From Deltaproteobacteria bacterium (GTDB lineage: Bacteria; Myxococcota; XYA12-FULL-58-9; JAUUZB01), in contig JAUUZB010000166.1 in NCBI GenBank assembly GCA_030590185.1, forward strand, positions 1 through 7,329: a stretch of DNA of 7,329 bases, written 5' to 3'. The notes under the pieces are model-generated. The model did no database searches, had not been told where the DNA came from, and was given only the letters and a program-made list of their open reading frames with translations. Made by a program: the position numbers and the translations under genes. Below, piece by piece: positions 6,546-7,329 of this stretch. How positions within the stretch are numbered: the stretch's first letter is position 1; every line of letters begins with the position of its first letter.

Positions 6546-7329
6546 TCGATCTGCACCCAGGCGCCTGGCACCTGGCGGTTGATGAACCGGGCTTCCCCGC
6601 CGACGACCAAGGCGTAGAGTACCCGTCCATCCTCGCCGAGATCGCGGCTGAGCTCGGCGAGCACCCCGGCGTCGACCTCGTCGAGATAGACGATCGGGTA
6701 CTCGGCGTGAAACTCGATGGCGCCGCTCAACTGCGAGCTGTAAACCGCCGAGCCCTTTGGGACGCGCTCGGCCATCCAGGCCGCGGCGTCGGAGTAGAGC
6801 CGCTGGCGGCGCACGATGCCGAGCATGTCGGTCTCCCCGATCTGCGCGATGGCGGCCCAGGTCGACCAGACAACCATGGCGAGCGCCACCGCCTGGGCCA
6901 CGGGCCAGCGCCACCGCGGCGGCGGCCAACCACCCAGATCCTCGCCCCAGGCGTGGAGGAAGAGGAGGGCCGACAGGATCAAGGCCGGCACACCCGGCAG
7001 GATGAAGCGCACGAACGACCAGTGTTGGCCCACGACCTGGTAGAAGACATAGAAGCCTACAAAGCTCGCCAGCCACAGCACCAGGCCGAGCTCGACTCGC
7101 GAGCGCCAGGGACGTCGCAGGGCGGCGGCGACCCAGAGCGTCAAGACGATCGGACCCATGAACTGGCACAGCCAGTAGAGGAGGAAGAGCAGGATCCGCG
7201 GTGCGTCGGCGACCGCGAAGTTGGCGGTGAAGAAGGCGTCCATCGGGCCATAGCCGACCGACAGCGGACCGCCGTAGGTGGCGGTGTTGTAGCCGATCAG
7301 GAAGAGGGCCGCGGGCAGGCCGCCGATAC
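6488..7329 (-). CDS. GT39/ArnT-like polytopic membrane protein, C-terminal part (N-terminus outside window)
   Basis: The frame is open from the right edge to TGA at 6488-6490 and gives 279 visible residues; residue 1 here is the first complete codon (7325-7327). Y13-N-T...Y18-G-G-P-L...G-Y resembles the Y-N-x3-F-G-x-P-x4-G-Y element after a membrane helix in bacterial glycosyltransferase-39-like proteins. At least four further hydrophobic segments follow (helices near 45-68, 78-98, 106-128 and 145-165); R-F-I-L-P-G-V-P-A-L-I begins the third. The soluble tail has the usual A-A-W-M-A-E...P-K-G-S-A-V-Y-S-S-Q-L-S-G-A-I-E-F start. The catalytic acidic residue of GT-C enzymes lies in the missing N-terminal loop, so activity cannot be judged. 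ATG 7243 is internal and not the true start. Its end overlaps the YfhO-like gene tail-to-tail. It could also belong to an uncharacterised GT39-related family with no proven transferase activity. Confidence 0.8.
   Translation of the reverse strand, partial: IGGLPAALFLIGYNTATYGGPLSVGYGPMDAFFTANFAVADAPRILLFLLYWLCQFMGPIVLTLWVAAALRRPWRSRVELGLVLWLASFVGFYVFYQVVGQHWSFVRFILPGVPALILSALLFLHAWGEDLGGWPPPRWRWPVAQAVALAMVVWSTWAAIAQIGETDMLGIVRRQRLYSDAAAWMAERVPKGSAVYSSQLSGAIEFHAEYPIVYLDEVDAGVLAELSRDLGEDGRVLYALVVGGEARFINRQVPGAWVQIDQLGETSLWTSRPTFPGAP

Noticed and set aside
1..7329. Search for tRNA, rRNA, CRISPR repeats, insertion-sequence ends, toxin-antitoxin or defence genes
   Set aside because: Nothing of this kind was seen on either strand; the window is filled by four large membrane-associated genes with little non-coding space.

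Overview
The window is very GC-rich and almost entirely coding. It holds four large genes, all predicted to act at or outside the cytoplasmic membrane. I see no RNA gene, mobile element, CRISPR array or phage gene. The composition, start-codon use and gene families fit a GC-rich Gram-negative-type bacterium, for example a deltaproteobacterial/Myxococcota-like or uncultured lineage. No marker gene fixes the taxon, so this is a guess.

Layout. Positions 1-3378 (minus) carry the first 1126 codons of a giant YfhO-like membrane protein, open to the left edge with its C-terminus outside the window. A 109-bp divergent intergenic region (3379-3487) follows, with a good sigma70-type promoter reading right and small DNA dyads. 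Next come two plus-strand genes forming a likely operon: a membrane-anchored SGNH/GDSL-type hydrolase (3488-4642) and, 13-19 nt later, a shorter YfhO-like membrane protein (about 4656-6545). The last gene (6488 to the right edge, minus) is the C-terminal part of a GT39/ArnT-like polytopic membrane protein. It overlaps the end of the preceding gene tail-to-tail by 58 bp.

The two YfhO-like proteins are homologous: both carry L-W-x-P...P-L-L-A-x-P-x3-L-Y-P in the first outer loop and N-x-R-[FY]-x2-G-W in the C-terminal outer domain. The left one has about 400 extra residues in its outer domain, which I read as three tandem beta-sandwich repeats. This is the most unusual feature of the window.

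Taken together (inference), three GT-C-type membrane proteins and a periplasmic-side SGNH enzyme suggest a locus for building or decorating an envelope glycan from lipid-linked sugars, with acylation or deacylation by the SGNH protein. No substrate can be read from the sequence.
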